From assembly GCA_001599595.1 (NCBI GenBank), contig BCHH01000018.1, forward strand, positions 206,862 to 270,861: 64,000 nt of DNA. The letters run 5' to 3'. This DNA is from Beverwykella pulmonaria (taxonomy: Eukaryota; Ascomycota; Dothideomycetes; Pleosporales; Melanommataceae). Shown piece by piece: positions 20,327 through 30,938 of this stretch; within the stretch, counting starts at the first letter, position 1; every line of letters starts with the position of its first letter. Both the position numbers and the translations under genes were made by a program. The notes below the pieces were generated by a model, which saw nothing but the letters and a program-made list of their open reading frames with translations, did not search any database and had not been told where the DNA came from.

Positions 20327-21400
20327 CTATATCTCACCAAAGACCTTCAAACTCCCCATATCCTTACCATCATCTCCCACCATCAGATTCCACCCACAAC
20401 TACTCCCCAACCCCGCATTCCCAATCCAAGCCGGCTCCCAATAGAACAGCCCTGTCCCTTTCCCACCCACGGACGCGACCTTCGCCGCCACTGCTTTAAC
20501 CCACTGCACTTGCCCATCCACCGTAAACGGAATACTCTTCGCATCGCTTGGAAACGCATACGCAGGATTTGGGCAATACGTTGGCCAGTCCGTCTCCACA
20601 ACCATGATTTCCTTGCCATATTTCTTCGCCATATTGGAGAGGGACGTGCCGAGCGCGGACAGCGTCGCGGCCGAGTTATAAAACGGGTAGTACGACACGC
20701 CTTGGACGTCGTAGTCTGCGTCCGTGAGCCCGCCGCCGGACCCAAGCACAGTGTCGTACCACCACTGCTGCGTGTCCCACTTCCAGCCGTTATCCAGATG
20801 GATCATGATCTTCGGCTTGGGGGACAGGGTTGATTCTTTTACGGCGCGAGAGGCCGAGTGCAGGAGTGCGGCGGCGTTCTTCGGGCCGTCGGTTTTGCTA
20901 AGTTGACCAATGGGGAAGAGGAGCCCGGGTGTGATCTCGTTGCCGATGCTCACGAGGGACAGGGGGATGGCGTTCGTCTGGAAGGTGTCGAGGACGTTCT
21001 TGGTGTAGTCGTAGATTTGCTTGACCAGCGCATCCTTTGCCAGACTCTTCCACGCCGCCGGGAGTGCCTGGTGCGCGGGGTCCGCCCATGTGTCGCTGTA
21101 GTGGAAGTCGAGGTATATCTGTAGGCCTGCGGCTTTCGCGCGCTTTGCGAGCTTGATGTTGTAATCGAGGTTGTAGTTGCCGTCCGACGGGTTGACCCAT
21201 ATGCGCTGGCGGACCGTATTTACGCCCGCATTCTTTAAGATGGTTTCGAGAGGTTGGGTGGCGCCGGCGGTATTTTTGTAAGACTTGCCCGCAGCTTCGA
21301 CGACGAGGAGCGAGGACCAGTCTACGCCTTTGTAGGAGAGCGCGGCATTGACTAAAGGGCCGAGGAGGGCGAGGACGGGGACGAGAGAGGCGAGATGCAT
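20327..21400 (-). CDS. Secreted arabinogalactan endo-beta-1,4-galactanase, glycoside hydrolase family 53
   Basis: One exon, 357 residues, the normal length for the family. Residues 1-19 form a signal peptide (hydrophobic core LVPVLALLGPLVNA). The mature protein begins near ALSYKGVDWSS. The GH53 barrel is recognisable from NTVRQRIWVNP and IYLDFHYSDTWADP. The acid/base Glu is in SIGNEITPG (near residue 155) and the nucleophile Glu in VVETDWP (near 270). Both are present, so the enzyme should be active. It cuts beta-1,4-galactan side chains of type I arabinogalactan in plant pectin, outside the cell. This suggests a plant-associated or saprotrophic lifestyle. No cellulose-binding module is attached. 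Confidence 0.95.
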   Translation of the reverse strand: MHLASLVPVLALLGPLVNAALSYKGVDWSSLLVVEAAGKSYKNTAGATQPLETILKNAGVNTVRQRIWVNPSDGNYNLDYNIKLAKRAKAAGLQIYLDFHYSDTWADPAHQALPAAWKSLAKDALVKQIYDYTKNVLDTFQTNAIPLSLVSIGNEITPGLLFPIGQLSKTDGPKNAAALLHSASRAVKESTLSPKPKIMIHLDNGWKWDTQQWWYDTVLGSGGGLTDADYDVQGVSYYPFYNSAATLSALGTSLSNMAKKYGKEIMVVETDWPTYCPNPAYAFPSDAKSIPFTVDGQVQWVKAVAAKVASVGGKGTGLFYWEPAWIGNAGLGSSCGWNLMVGDDGKDMGSLKVFGEI

Positions 21401-22091
21401 CGTGACGGATTGTCTTCAATGGAGGCCGAGGAAGGCACGGCTGCTGAAAGCGCAGGCGCGCGAGGTCGGCGTACTTACATGCCTGGAGAAGTTCTTACGG
21501 CCTATCACCTACAATATTCCTTCAATCAATTACCACCCAAGTATGTTTCAACCACTCGCCGTCATCGATCCCATGTTATCCCGAGTGGTGACACAGCGGA
21601 GCCTCAAGTTCCCAAAAACGCTCCAATGGTAATCCATACTACACCCCAATAGTTGCACGAGGACTTGTGGCGCATATGAAAATAGATGGGTTAATGTGGG
21701 GTGCGGAAGATTGAAGGACAGACCCGCGGTGGAGACGGCAATAAAGTGCCGGGCGTGGCGCCGGGTATATGCCTGCTGTGGAACATGAGAGAAAGGCCGG
21801 TGGTAAGTTCGAATACTAGCGGAGAGGGTTTTTGCGTAGAGGAGAAAAATATCCCGATGCCCGTTGGGAGTGCTTAAAGGATTGTTGCAGGATGGGACTA
21901 GACTGAGAAGAGAATAAGATTGATGTTCATGTGAGACATATTGGAAGCGCATCATAATGCTGCGCGCAAGAACTTTTGCTGATACAGAATAAGTACAATA
22001 ATATACATACCCACTTCAACACCTGCTCCAACTTCACCTAGAGCTCCCAATCCACTTCCAGCTCCGTCCCGTCATTCTACCCACTCCCTCT
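21401..22091. other. Intergenic; nothing recognised
   Basis: This is the 5' flank of the galactanase gene and 3' flank of the SDHAF2-like gene. The open frame 21548-21955 (minus) has no recognisable motif or splice extension. Confidence 0.5.
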
Positions 22092-23103
22092 CTACTGATC
22101 AAAACTCTTAATATCAGGCATCATCCCCAGCCCCTTCTTCTCCTCCTTCCCTCCCTTTCCCTCCTTACCCGCGGTCCTTCTCCTAACATGATCTCTCAAC
22201 AACCCCAAAATCTCACTGTCCCTCCACCTCACCGGCACAGGTCTAAACGCCGGCTTAAACGTCCCTACTGTCTGCGCCCACTCCCCACTCGCAGGCGCCC
22301 GTTTCCACTCATCCTTCCCTTGCACAGCTTCAGCCGCCCTATCTGCCCCGCTCCCCTCAGCTGTTTCTACCGATGCGGGGGTTGGCTCCTGCGTCGCCCA
22401 GTAGTATATATCCCAGTCATTTTCATCGAGGAAGAGATCGTACTGTGCGAGCTGGTCGGCGGACATGGAGGATAGGTGCGTGTCGGCGAAGGTCGAGAGA
22501 AGGAGGTCGGATTCTAGGGTTCCGCGTTTGCGGCTCTGGTCTTCATCGCCTTCATGTTAGTCCAATCCACCTGCAAAACATATGTGATAAGAAGGGAGGG
22601 GAGGAGGGGAGGAGGGGCATACACAACAGCCTTGCACGCATCGTATTTGCATCCTCCCCGGTCCTTCTTAGCGGTTCAACCTTAAACTTCGCACCCTCCA
22701 TCTCTCCAACACCCAACTCGCCCTCTACTTCAAATTTTCCGCCAGCTGTCTGCATTCCCTCATTCTTGCCTCTCCCGACCCCCTGCATCCCGCCCGTCAT
22801 CTTCTCTGTATTCTCCCTCACCCCATCCCTCGGCACAAACCCCCCATCGACCGCGCTCAACATCTCGGGCGGCGCCGCATCCTTGCCTACACTCGGCATT
22901 TTGTTTGCAATCGTGCTGGTGGTGTTTGTAAAATGCGGATTTAGATTTTTCTCCTGTTGGATTTTGCGGTACTCGTCTGTGGTATCGTTTGCGCGCTCAT
23001 TGAGGGCCTTGAAGTCATTGAAGCGGGGAGTGTGTGCGGAGAACGGGCGCGAGAATACGAGAAGACGTCGTGAGGAGCGGAGCGCGAAGCGGGCTGTTGA
23101 CAT
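22092..23103 (-). CDS. sdhaf2: Succinate dehydrogenase assembly factor 2 (flavinylation factor), mitochondrial
   Basis: Two exons, 22623-23103 and 22092-22540, are joined by an 82-bp intron that splits the Tyr codon of LLYQSRKRG. The product is 309 residues. The start at 23103 gives an Arg/Ser-rich mitochondrial presequence ([18 protein letters not shown]); an ATG further up at 23292 lacks this. The diagnostic block [20 protein letters not shown], then [16 protein letters not shown], is intact. The factor promotes covalent FAD attachment to the flavoprotein subunit of complex II in the matrix. Compared with animal homologues it has a long variable linker before the domain and a Lys/Gly-rich tail, both common in fungi. 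Confidence 0.93.
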
Positions 23104-23844
23104 TGCGAGCACGTGTGTGTGTATTTTAAGAGTAGAGGTAGAAAATTGGGTGCGCAATTGAAGGAAATGGAAAGTGAGAGAGAGGAATGTTTTGAGAATT
23201 GCCGAGGGAGGAAAATCGTTGATGTCATCATCTTGGCGGATGACTAACGGGTGTTCGCAATCAGTGAAGTGTATTATTAGTGCTACACTCATGTAAAAGC
23301 TCTTTAATTAAAGTTTACATTTCTAACACGTTAATATGATCTCATATCTAGGTTGTAGTATTTATAAATTTACATATCCCCTAAAACATGCATGTTGTTT
23401 AACTTCAACCTGCGTTTTGGTGCGAGGAAGTCAAACAAAGATCATGGAGAATTCATAGCGGCACCAGCACAGCCTAGAACCAGCTGAAACGCTTAAGATT
23501 CATCTCTTTGGCTTTGAAGAGCCAAGAGAGTTGAATTTTGATTGAATGCATAGAGTGAGTGTGCAGTGGGTTGACGTCCCCTAGGTCGAAAAAAAATTAT
23601 ACCCAGGACGAAAGACGCATGTGTCCCGGGGGGTTATTACTATATTACAGTACGTACATACACAAGCCCCCGTCCTTCTCCTATCTATATCCAAATCACC
23701 CAAGAATAGAGAAGGACAAATGGAAAAGAGAATGAGCACCATATAGCTCCCACATCATGCAACCGACCAACCAACCTTTGGCCGTCCTTTTTTGATGAAA
23801 CGCCCGAAGGAGATCTATCCACCCAGATTAAAGAAAGTTTGGTA
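23104..23844. other. Intergenic; nothing recognised
   Basis: AT-rich spacer between SDHAF2 (5' side) and the 3' end of the Prp24-like gene. No supported frame, RNA gene or repeat was seen. Confidence 0.5.
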
Positions 23845-26800
23845 TTATTCCGTCATATGATCAGCGTTCTGCGTCTGCCCCTCGCCCTTCTTGCCCAACA
23901 GCATAGCCCTGAAATCCTGGTTACTCTTCGCCTCCCCATCACCCGCTGGCGTAGACTTCGGCAACGCAGGTCTGTGTCCCAGCCCCAGCTTGCCGCCGCG
24001 ACCGCGACCGCCCTTGAAACCACCACCTCTAGCGACAGGTCGATTGACGCGAGTGGGCTTGACGAAGCTGTTTCCGGCCTTCCATTCGGCCTTCGACTGC
24101 TTGAGCTCTGCCACGGTACCGATGCGGATCTTCCTGCCCTCGGTGATCTCAGTTCCTTCAAGTGCTAGCTGCGCCTTGCCGACACCCTCGATGGTATTGA
24201 ACTCGACTATGGCGCCCTGGTGCTGTGGCATGAGAGTAATCTTCTTGTAGCCATAAGGCTCGACGAGGGCTCGAATACGGGCATCATTAACCGTATCTGG
24301 GACATCAAGGAGCGCGATAGAGCGCTCGCGGACAGGTGCGGGAGCGACTCCTGGCGCTGGCAACTTCTCTGCCTCTCCAGGAGTCTCCTCGCGAATGACC
24401 ACAGGTGAGGCAGGGTTCACGATGGTAGCTTTGAACTTCGGCTTCGCCTCCGCCTTGTCGTCGGCAATCTGGACTTTGAGGTCAAGACCCCAGAAATCTT
24501 TACCATTCATCTCGGCAACTGCAGCGTCGGCACTTTCCTTCGACGCATATATAACGTAGCAGAAGCCCTTGTTGGTCCCTTGCTTCATCGTCGGAATCTT
24601 GATGCCTTCAATCTTGCCGAATCGCGCGAAAGCCTCCTTGATTTCGTCTTTCTTGACTTTGAAGTTGAGATGCCATATGTAGACCTCACGCCCCTCGGCC
24701 GTTGCACCATCGCGGCGTTTCTTTGCGTTTGGGTCCGAGATCTGAGCAATGAGTTTGAGGCCTTCTACATCGGTACCGTCCAGCTTGGTAGCCGATGCGG
24801 CTTCATTTGCGCTCGAAAATTGGATGTAGCAGAACCGGCGATGAGCGTTATACTTCAGCGATGGGAGTCGCATCTCTATAATCTCACCAAACGGGCTGAA
24901 GAGCTTGCGCAAGTACACCTCATCCGCGTGCGCGGGGTAGTTGGAGACATATAACGTGGTGTGCTCGCCTCGCCGGATGGTAATCGGATTGCCTTCGAAG
25001 CCCTTGGCCTCTTTTGAGACGGCAAATTCAGCCTCCTCCGGCGTCTCGAACTCAACCGTGGCCATCATGCTACCGGGTTCTGGCTTCATTACAACATTTC
25101 GCACGTTGCCGGCATCGGTGAAGAACTGTCGTATCCGCGTTTGAGTAGTATCAGCCGGCAGACCGCAGACAATGATCGACGAATGCTCACGGTCCCGTGT
25201 TTGCGTGGCAGAGTGCGTTTCCGACAGTGCTTCGCTAGCAGCTCTAGCAGGTATCTCAACTGACGTCGCGACCGTAATGGACTGATCAGTCTCGGCCTGT
25301 TTACTCTTCTTAGGAACCGAATCCTCGACTGTCGCATCTTCCCGCTTTCTCTTGCCGGACCCTTCTGCACCGTGATTCGACTGGTACGCCGGTTGATGGC
25401 CCGTTGGTCCTGCAGTGGCCATCTCCTTTTGCCTTCTGATTGCGACAGTGCGCTCCGACCTCCGGCGCTCGATGATCGCACTCCGAACTTTTAAAACAGA
25501 TTCGTGTTGTTCGCAATGGTTGACGTACATTTCGATCAGAGGCTCCGGCTGGTCGATAGTGTGCAAGCGCTTCATACCACGTTCCAATACGGCCGTTGCT
25601 TTTGTCGGTGTCAACAACTCCTGGCCTGCATTGCTCGTGTTTCGTACGGCGTTATTGGACCAAACGACCATTTCCCAGATGTAGTACCGGTACCAGAAGT
25701 CGTACGAATCTTGCTGTTGCTCCACGAGGGTGTCCCAGATATGTCGCGCCTCATCCTGGTTGCCTCGCTGGAGCCAGAACTTGATGTGAATTCTTTCGAG
25801 ACGGTATTTTGGATCCCCTGGCCACTTTCGCCCGTATTTCTTCATCCCCGTCTCATTGACAAGCTCGAGAGCGGAGCGGATCCCAACTTCGGCGATATCG
25901 GCATCGTCTTCCGTAGCCTTGGGGTTATCAAACGCCTTGCGCCTGAGATACCCACACCAAGCAATCTGAACTTTGATGAGCTCTTCCAAATCTGTGTGCT
26001 CCAGTAGTCCTGTTCCGGTGGCGGTGTGCTTGACTCGCTCAATTTCTTGGAAACCTTTATTTTCGGCTTCAAGGGTCAAGATCAGGTGAGACCAAAGCGA
26101 ACCTGACCATGGACAATGTCGGGTGGCGCGCTCCAGAACGTTCAATAGGTCAACGGAGCGATCATTCTGCCAGATGAGGAACTCCACATGGTCTTCCCAG
26201 ATGGACGGATCCACAGGAAACCGGAGCGTAGCTCGTTCGTAGAGGGCATTGACTAGGTGGAAGCTGTAGACGCCCATGGTCTTCTTCTCCCATTTGAGGT
26301 ATCGGGTGATGGCGTGGTACTCGGCGTCCTGGTCACCTTGCTGGATAGCTTGGAGGAGTTTGAACTCGTATTCTTCGCGGTTTGTATACTGCTGTTTGAT
26401 ATGCGTGTTTCGTTGAACAGCGCTCTCCATGAGCTCCTCATAATTTCCGGCATTATATCGCGAATTGAATGACGCATACTTGGACAGAGTGTTTGACCAG
26501 GTCGCGTGTGGCTGGCTGAGGCGTTCGGTGTAGATATTTGAAAGAGCGGCCATCTTCTCCTGACTGAAATTGCGGTCAAGGCCATCCTCCAGTAACTGTA
26601 AATAGCGGTCCCACACCAGGCTGCTATCGTTGATGTTGTACTTGACGCGCTCGGCACCCTGTTTCCAGACGTTCAACACCATTTCCGGGTTGAAGACCTC
26701 CTTGCCCATCATCTTGTCGTCCTCGGACCACTGCTCCGGCGGATTCTGGTCCCATGAACAGGCAAGGAGGTGACCACAGTAATCGCCATAGGCTACCCAG

Positions 26801-27189
26801 AGCTTGGCGCTGTACGGCTCATCTTGCGTTCCTTTCTCGCATATTTCGAGCACGCCCAAGCGCTCTTCGATGTTGCGAGCTAGGGCCTTTTCGTCGTTGA
26901 TGCGATATTCCCAAAGCTTCTCACCCAGTGGGTACTTGTTGGCCATGGTCTCATAGGATTCGCGCAGAATCGATAGAAGTTCAAAGGTAAGCGCATCTTG
27001 ATGCGAGCCGTCGCTGGGGAACATGTGGTTCTGCAGGCCTTGGTGGAGGATGGAGATGAAGCTGAAGTGGCTATAATAATCGAAGGGATTGTCGGCAAGT
27101 GCCTTGTCCAACTGGATGAGAGCCTCGATGTTGCCGGCATCAAGGGCTTTGGTCGCGAAGTTGCGCGGCTTGGATGATGCATCGGCCAT
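23845..27189 (-). CDS. prp24: Prp24/SART3-type pre-mRNA splicing factor (U6 snRNP recycling)
   Basis: A single exon encodes 1114 residues. The N-terminal half is a chain of HAT (half-a-TPR) helices with repeated W..Y and LW pairs (for example YSAKLWVAYGDY and SGSLWSHLIL). A basic Lys/Arg nuclear-localisation stretch follows near residue 617. Four RRM domains come next: near 667 (IIVCGLPADTT), 743 (LYVSNYPAHADE), 833 (VYIWHLNFKVKKD) and 953 (IALLDVPDTVND). The C-terminal tail has QDFRAMLLGKKG near 1088, the Lsm2-8-binding motif of Prp24 and SART3. The protein re-anneals U6 with U4 snRNA in the nucleus. The HAT plus four-RRM layout is typical of filamentous fungi, whereas budding yeast Prp24 lacks a recognisable HAT array at this length. 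Intact and presumably essential. Confidence 0.93.
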   Translation of the reverse strand: MADASSKPRNFATKALDAGNIEALIQLDKALADNPFDYYSHFSFISILHQGLQNHMFPSDGSHQDALTFELLSILRESYETMANKYPLGEKLWEYRINDEKALARNIEERLGVLEICEKGTQDEPYSAKLWVAYGDYCGHLLACSWDQNPPEQWSEDDKMMGKEVFNPEMVLNVWKQGAERVKYNINDSSLVWDRYLQLLEDGLDRNFSQEKMAALSNIYTERLSQPHATWSNTLSKYASFNSRYNAGNYEELMESAVQRNTHIKQQYTNREEYEFKLLQAIQQGDQDAEYHAITRYLKWEKKTMGVYSFHLVNALYERATLRFPVDPSIWEDHVEFLIWQNDRSVDLLNVLERATRHCPWSGSLWSHLILTLEAENKGFQEIERVKHTATGTGLLEHTDLEELIKVQIAWCGYLRRKAFDNPKATEDDADIAEVGIRSALELVNETGMKKYGRKWPGDPKYRLERIHIKFWLQRGNQDEARHIWDTLVEQQQDSYDFWYRYYIWEMVVWSNNAVRNTSNAGQELLTPTKATAVLERGMKRLHTIDQPEPLIEMYVNHCEQHESVLKVRSAIIERRRSERTVAIRRQKEMATAGPTGHQPAYQSNHGAEGSGKRKREDATVEDSVPKKSKQAETDQSITVATSVEIPARAASEALSETHSATQTRDREHSSIIVCGLPADTTQTRIRQFFTDAGNVRNVVMKPEPGSMMATVEFETPEEAEFAVSKEAKGFEGNPITIRRGEHTTLYVSNYPAHADEVYLRKLFSPFGEIIEMRLPSLKYNAHRRFCYIQFSSANEAASATKLDGTDVEGLKLIAQISDPNAKKRRDGATAEGREVYIWHLNFKVKKDEIKEAFARFGKIEGIKIPTMKQGTNKGFCYVIYASKESADAAVAEMNGKDFWGLDLKVQIADDKAEAKPKFKATIVNPASPVVIREETPGEAEKLPAPGVAPAPVRERSIALLDVPDTVNDARIRALVEPYGYKKITLMPQHQGAIVEFNTIEGVGKAQLALEGTEITEGRKIRIGTVAELKQSKAEWKAGNSFVKPTRVNRPVARGGGFKGGRGRGGKLGLGHRPALPKSTPAGDGEAKSNQDFRAMLLGKKGEGQTQNADHMTE

Positions 27190-27467
27190 GGTGATTTCGT
27201 TGGCAGAGCCGCCAGAGAGCGTGCGAGGGATATTGTGGAGGCTGCGCAGCGTCAGTGTGCGCTAGCAGACGCGATGAGAAGGTGAGGAGAGGTGTGAGGC
27301 AGGAACGCTTCACGTGAGGAAGGCGCCAAGATAACGTGAGCGGAACATGACGACATAGTCCAATTGCGAAGACTGACTGCCGGAACAACGCTCATGGTCT
27401 ACTATATACACGCAAAGGAAATAGAGCAGAGACGAAGTAATCCTCCGTTGTAGGCAGAGTCTTGAGC

Positions 27468-28272
27468 TCACAATACGCGCTCAAGTATATCTTCAATCTG
27501 ATAGAAAAGCGTGATGGCCATCTCGAACACAGGCGCAATTCCTGCAACGGAGCAAAAGCATTAATCAAGCCCTGCTCATTGCCACAGTGTGCAGTAAGGA
27601 AGCGGTTGCAGCGAGACAAAGAAAGATGACCCACATACCTTACGGACTGGCGCATGCTGCTTACACTTTGCCGCACGACTTGTTGGCGTTGTTGCATTGT
27701 AGCAAGATCTAGATGGCCTTAGTACTGTTCTACAAAGGGAGAAGGCTACGGTCTAAGCATGGAGGGAGTGGTATGCGCCTAACGATCTAACCAGGGTCCA
27801 AAGTCCACCGGCACATGTCATGGCCTCAACGATGCATCCTGCCACTCCCACCATGTGTTTTTGCCTGTAACTTGAAGAGCCTACCTGCAAGCGTGTCCAT
27901 GCCCGGCGTCGACGCCTGTGGGTGCATGGTGTGTGGCGGGGTCATGCGCGCATCGTGGGGGGAGCCCACGGAGGGTACAGGCGTGCTCGAAGCACTATGC
28001 ATCCTGCCGTTGGCAAAAGAAGCGATGCTTGGCGAAGGCTGCGCGGTGAGGGCAGGCGCCGTCGCCACCTGTGCATGCTGGTGATAACCACCGGGACTGG
28101 GCGTGGACGACGAGGTGATCTGCTCCCTGAGGCCGGACTGCGTGCGCGAGGGCATCTGACGCACGGCGCTATTTCTCGGCGATGGCATCGACGGGGAGGG
28201 TATCGCAGGCGGCGGATGGGGCGTCTCGTTTGCAGGCGAGTCCTGCGGTGACAGGAGGGAGTTGATGTCCAT
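27468..28272 (-). CDS. Small proline/serine-rich protein of unknown function, 3' structure unresolved
   Basis: Exon 1 (27885-28272) starts MDINSLLSPQDSP and is rich in Pro, Ser, Thr and Gln. A GTAGGC donor and CTAG acceptor join it to an exon starting at 27708, giving the continuous DTLADLATMQQRQQVVRQ. That junction makes good protein and is my main evidence that this is a gene. Beyond it the splicing is unclear. One option (donor GTGTAAG, acceptor TTGCAG near 27541) ends APVFEMAITLFYQIEDILER and stops at 27468, about 166 residues in all. The composition resembles the disordered head of a nuclear regulatory protein, but I do not recognise the family. It may be a truncated gene. It lies upstream of the Prp24-like gene on the same strand. 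Confidence 0.4.
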
Positions 28273-29006
28273 TTTGGCGTCGTCTGCTTTCGCGATCTCT
28301 TGCTCAGGAACCAGGCAGTAGCGACCGAACCACACCACCAAGCGCTCCTGCTCGACACGGTCGGATGTGCCGATGCGGAGGTTGTTTATACGGTCGCGCT
28401 CATACAGCTACAGAAACTTTTGACGATGGCTGAAAGTGAAGCGGACGGGACGAGGGCTAGCGACGGCGGCGGCATGGATTGAGGCCTGGCCAAGGCGCCG
28501 CGGAGGGTCGGCGGACAGAAGAACAAGGAAAGCAGGAGCTCAGGCAAGGCAGAGCGTATGGCTGCCGTGGGTAGTGAGGGCTGATGTTGGGCTCAGTCAG
28601 AGCTCGGAGGAGGGTGAAAGGAACCAAATACGTCAAGCTTGGGCCGAGTAGCAGCGGGTCTCGATCGCGTTATGACGGAGCCCGCATGAACAGAGCCGCG
28701 CCGGACTAAATGAGGGCTTGGCTGCAAAAGAAGTGCTGGAGACGGTCAAGGGCTGGAGCAATGGTGAGTGTAGGAAAACAGCGTCGTGACTTTTTGCATG
28801 CGAGTTCCTCGGCGACTCCTCCTTAAGGTTTCGGCTGGCATGCCGTGCATGCATCTGTCGTTGATCGCTGCCCCTTTGCGATGAGGGAGATCATCACGTG
28901 CCGCCACCCCTGCGCCGCCTCGGGTAGTTCCGAGGCATAGAATTTCCCTCAACCTCACGACAACATCACTGATCACGGCCGCGCCATTGCACGCCTGCAC
29001 ATCGCC
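28273..29006. other. Bidirectional intergenic region
   Basis: Divergent spacer between the small Pro/Ser-rich gene (minus) and the uL22m gene (plus), so it probably holds both promoters. It is GC-rich with several overlapping chance frames. No TATA box or repeat stands out. Confidence 0.45.
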
Positions 29007-30657
29007 ATGAACCCCCGAATCCCTGCGAGGCGGCTGGGACAGAGTGGTAAGACGCCCTTCGAGCTTCCATGGAGAGCGCATACTTCCTGTGGCGGCTCTT
29101 GGACTCGGCAAACAATGATCTTCACCACAATCACCACCCACGTCCACAAAACATGATGAGCAATTGCTAAGCCTTCCATCCTACAGCTGTCGCTGCACTC
29201 AAACCCACCCCAACGTGCTGGGCTTGCCCTCGCTCCCTCGCCCTCCGCACCCGCCGCACCATTATCACCTCCCCGCGCCTCCGAGCAGAACAGGCGAGGG
29301 ACATCTCCAAGCCCGTGCTTGAGCACCAAACACCCAAACCAGTTCCAGAGCAACCACCATCCAATCCAGTTCAGGAAACTATTTCCACCACGCCCCAGGA
29401 GAAAGAAATACCCCAAGGCGAAGAAATCTCCAACCCGATTTTAGAAAAATACCTCGAAAAGCAACAGGCCTCGGCCTCCACACGCACAAGACCTCAGCGC
29501 CCCAAAATTCGCGAAGGCGGACTCCCCAAGGAACCCCACACCCTCTTCAGGCCCGAGTTCGAAACCGCCATACCGCCGCCCTCGAACCCCACACCCGAAG
29601 CCCTCGCACAATGGCAAGCAGACGTGAAAAGACACAGCGAGCGCCAGGCCGTCGCCAAAGACCGGAAGCTCTCCGCGCTGAAACTGGATCCTGATCCGCG
29701 GGGGAGAAAGAACTGGGAACGCAAAATGGTGATTACGTCTTTGAGGAAGAGGGGGAGGCTGACTAAGGCGATGAAGCTGAAGAGAGTGGAGAGGGAGAGC
29801 AGATACAAGTCCCCCTTCCTCCCGACGTCGATCAAGAAGTTAACCAAGATCATGAATCAGATCGCGGGGAAGACGGTGGAAGAGGCGCTCGTGCAGCTGC
29901 GATTCAGTAAAAAAAAAGTCGCGCGCGATGTATGGAAGGGGCTGAAGCTGGCGCGGGACGAGGCAATAGTCGCACGGGGCATGGGACTGGGTGTGCAGCA
30001 GGAGGAGCTGAGCGAGGAGGAGTTGAAGAAGATGGACGAGGAGTACGAGAAGAAGAGGAAAGAGAAGGAGGCCGTGCAAGCCAAAGAGAAGGCCGATGTC
30101 GAGGCTAAGAGGAAAGCGAGACGTGAGAAATCTGCGGCACCGGTTGAAGAGGAAGAAGCCGCTTCGGATGACCTCCTCGCTGAAAAGGCTGATCAAGCCA
30201 TGGAACACACCGAGGCTGAACTCGCCGAGCTCCTGCTCCCGGACGGCATGCGGCGTCCCTCGAAAACGGGTAAACCCACCGTCATCGAGCTCAAGAATGG
30301 GAAATCGAAGCGCGTGTACGATCCTACTGAGATGTACATCGACCAAGCATGGGTGGGCCGCGGTACGCCGCAGCAGAGCCCCGAGTTCAGGGCCAGAGGA
30401 AAGGTGAACATGTTGACCCATCGGAAGACTAGTAAGTTCCACCCATCTATGTACCGAAGCCGTGATCTATCTTGGGAACTTGATAGGCGGTTTTGGAGCT
30501 GGGCTGACGTTGTGCAGGCTTCTCCATTGTGCTGAAGGAAGAAAAAACACGTATGCGTGTCTCCGAGGAAATCAAGAAGAAGCGTGCGAGTCGAAAGCTC
30601 TGGGTTGCGCTGCCGGACCGGCCTGTTACGGCGCAGAGACAGTATTGCCTATGGTAG
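29007..30657 (+). CDS. mrpl22: Mitochondrial large-subunit ribosomal protein uL22m
   Basis: Three exons, 29007-29046, 29187-30431 and 30518-30657, give 474 residues. Exon 1 encodes only MNPRIPARRLGQS and, with the start of exon 2, forms an Arg-rich, Cys-containing mitochondrial presequence. The L22 core runs from SRYKSPFLPTSIKKLTKIMN to EALVQLRFSKKKVARDVW and on into LARDEAIVARGMG, the fold that lines the exit tunnel of the mitoribosome. A long Glu/Lys coiled coil follows. The C terminus has TSFSIVLKEEKTRMRVSEEI in exon 3, which only appears once the second intron is removed. The gene is tail to tail with UTP15, 281 bp apart. Intact. Confidence 0.92.
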
Positions 30658-30938
30658 CGTTAGACACGGGCGTGTACAATATGCATGAGTGGTGTAGGTA
30701 GAATAGCATGCAAACGGCGCGTGTACAATATACCCTGTACTAAGAGGCTGGAGTATATCCTTTCGTCCCATCATCCAAAGCAAAGACTTGTCCAGGTATC
30801 TGGTCTGACGCTACTTTCCTCCTCCTTCATCGCAAGTGTACAGCACATAGAAAGAACTCAAAACAACTTTTCCCGAACGCCCTCGCTATGCAAAACATTC
30901 ACTCACTCTCGTCCATTCATCGCATCAAAAAAAGCCTT

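Noticed and set aside
20898..21419. Arg/Pro-rich minus-strand frame overlapping the galactanase gene
   Set aside because: Frame-shifted shadow of GH53 in GC-rich sequence.
23839..26007. Several plus-strand frames over the Prp24-like gene
   Set aside because: Antisense shadows; no motif.
29840..30442. 200-codon Leu/Phe-rich minus-strand frame resembling a membrane protein
   Set aside because: It is the antisense of the Glu/Lys-rich coiled coil of uL22m, which reads as Leu/Phe/Ser on the other strand.
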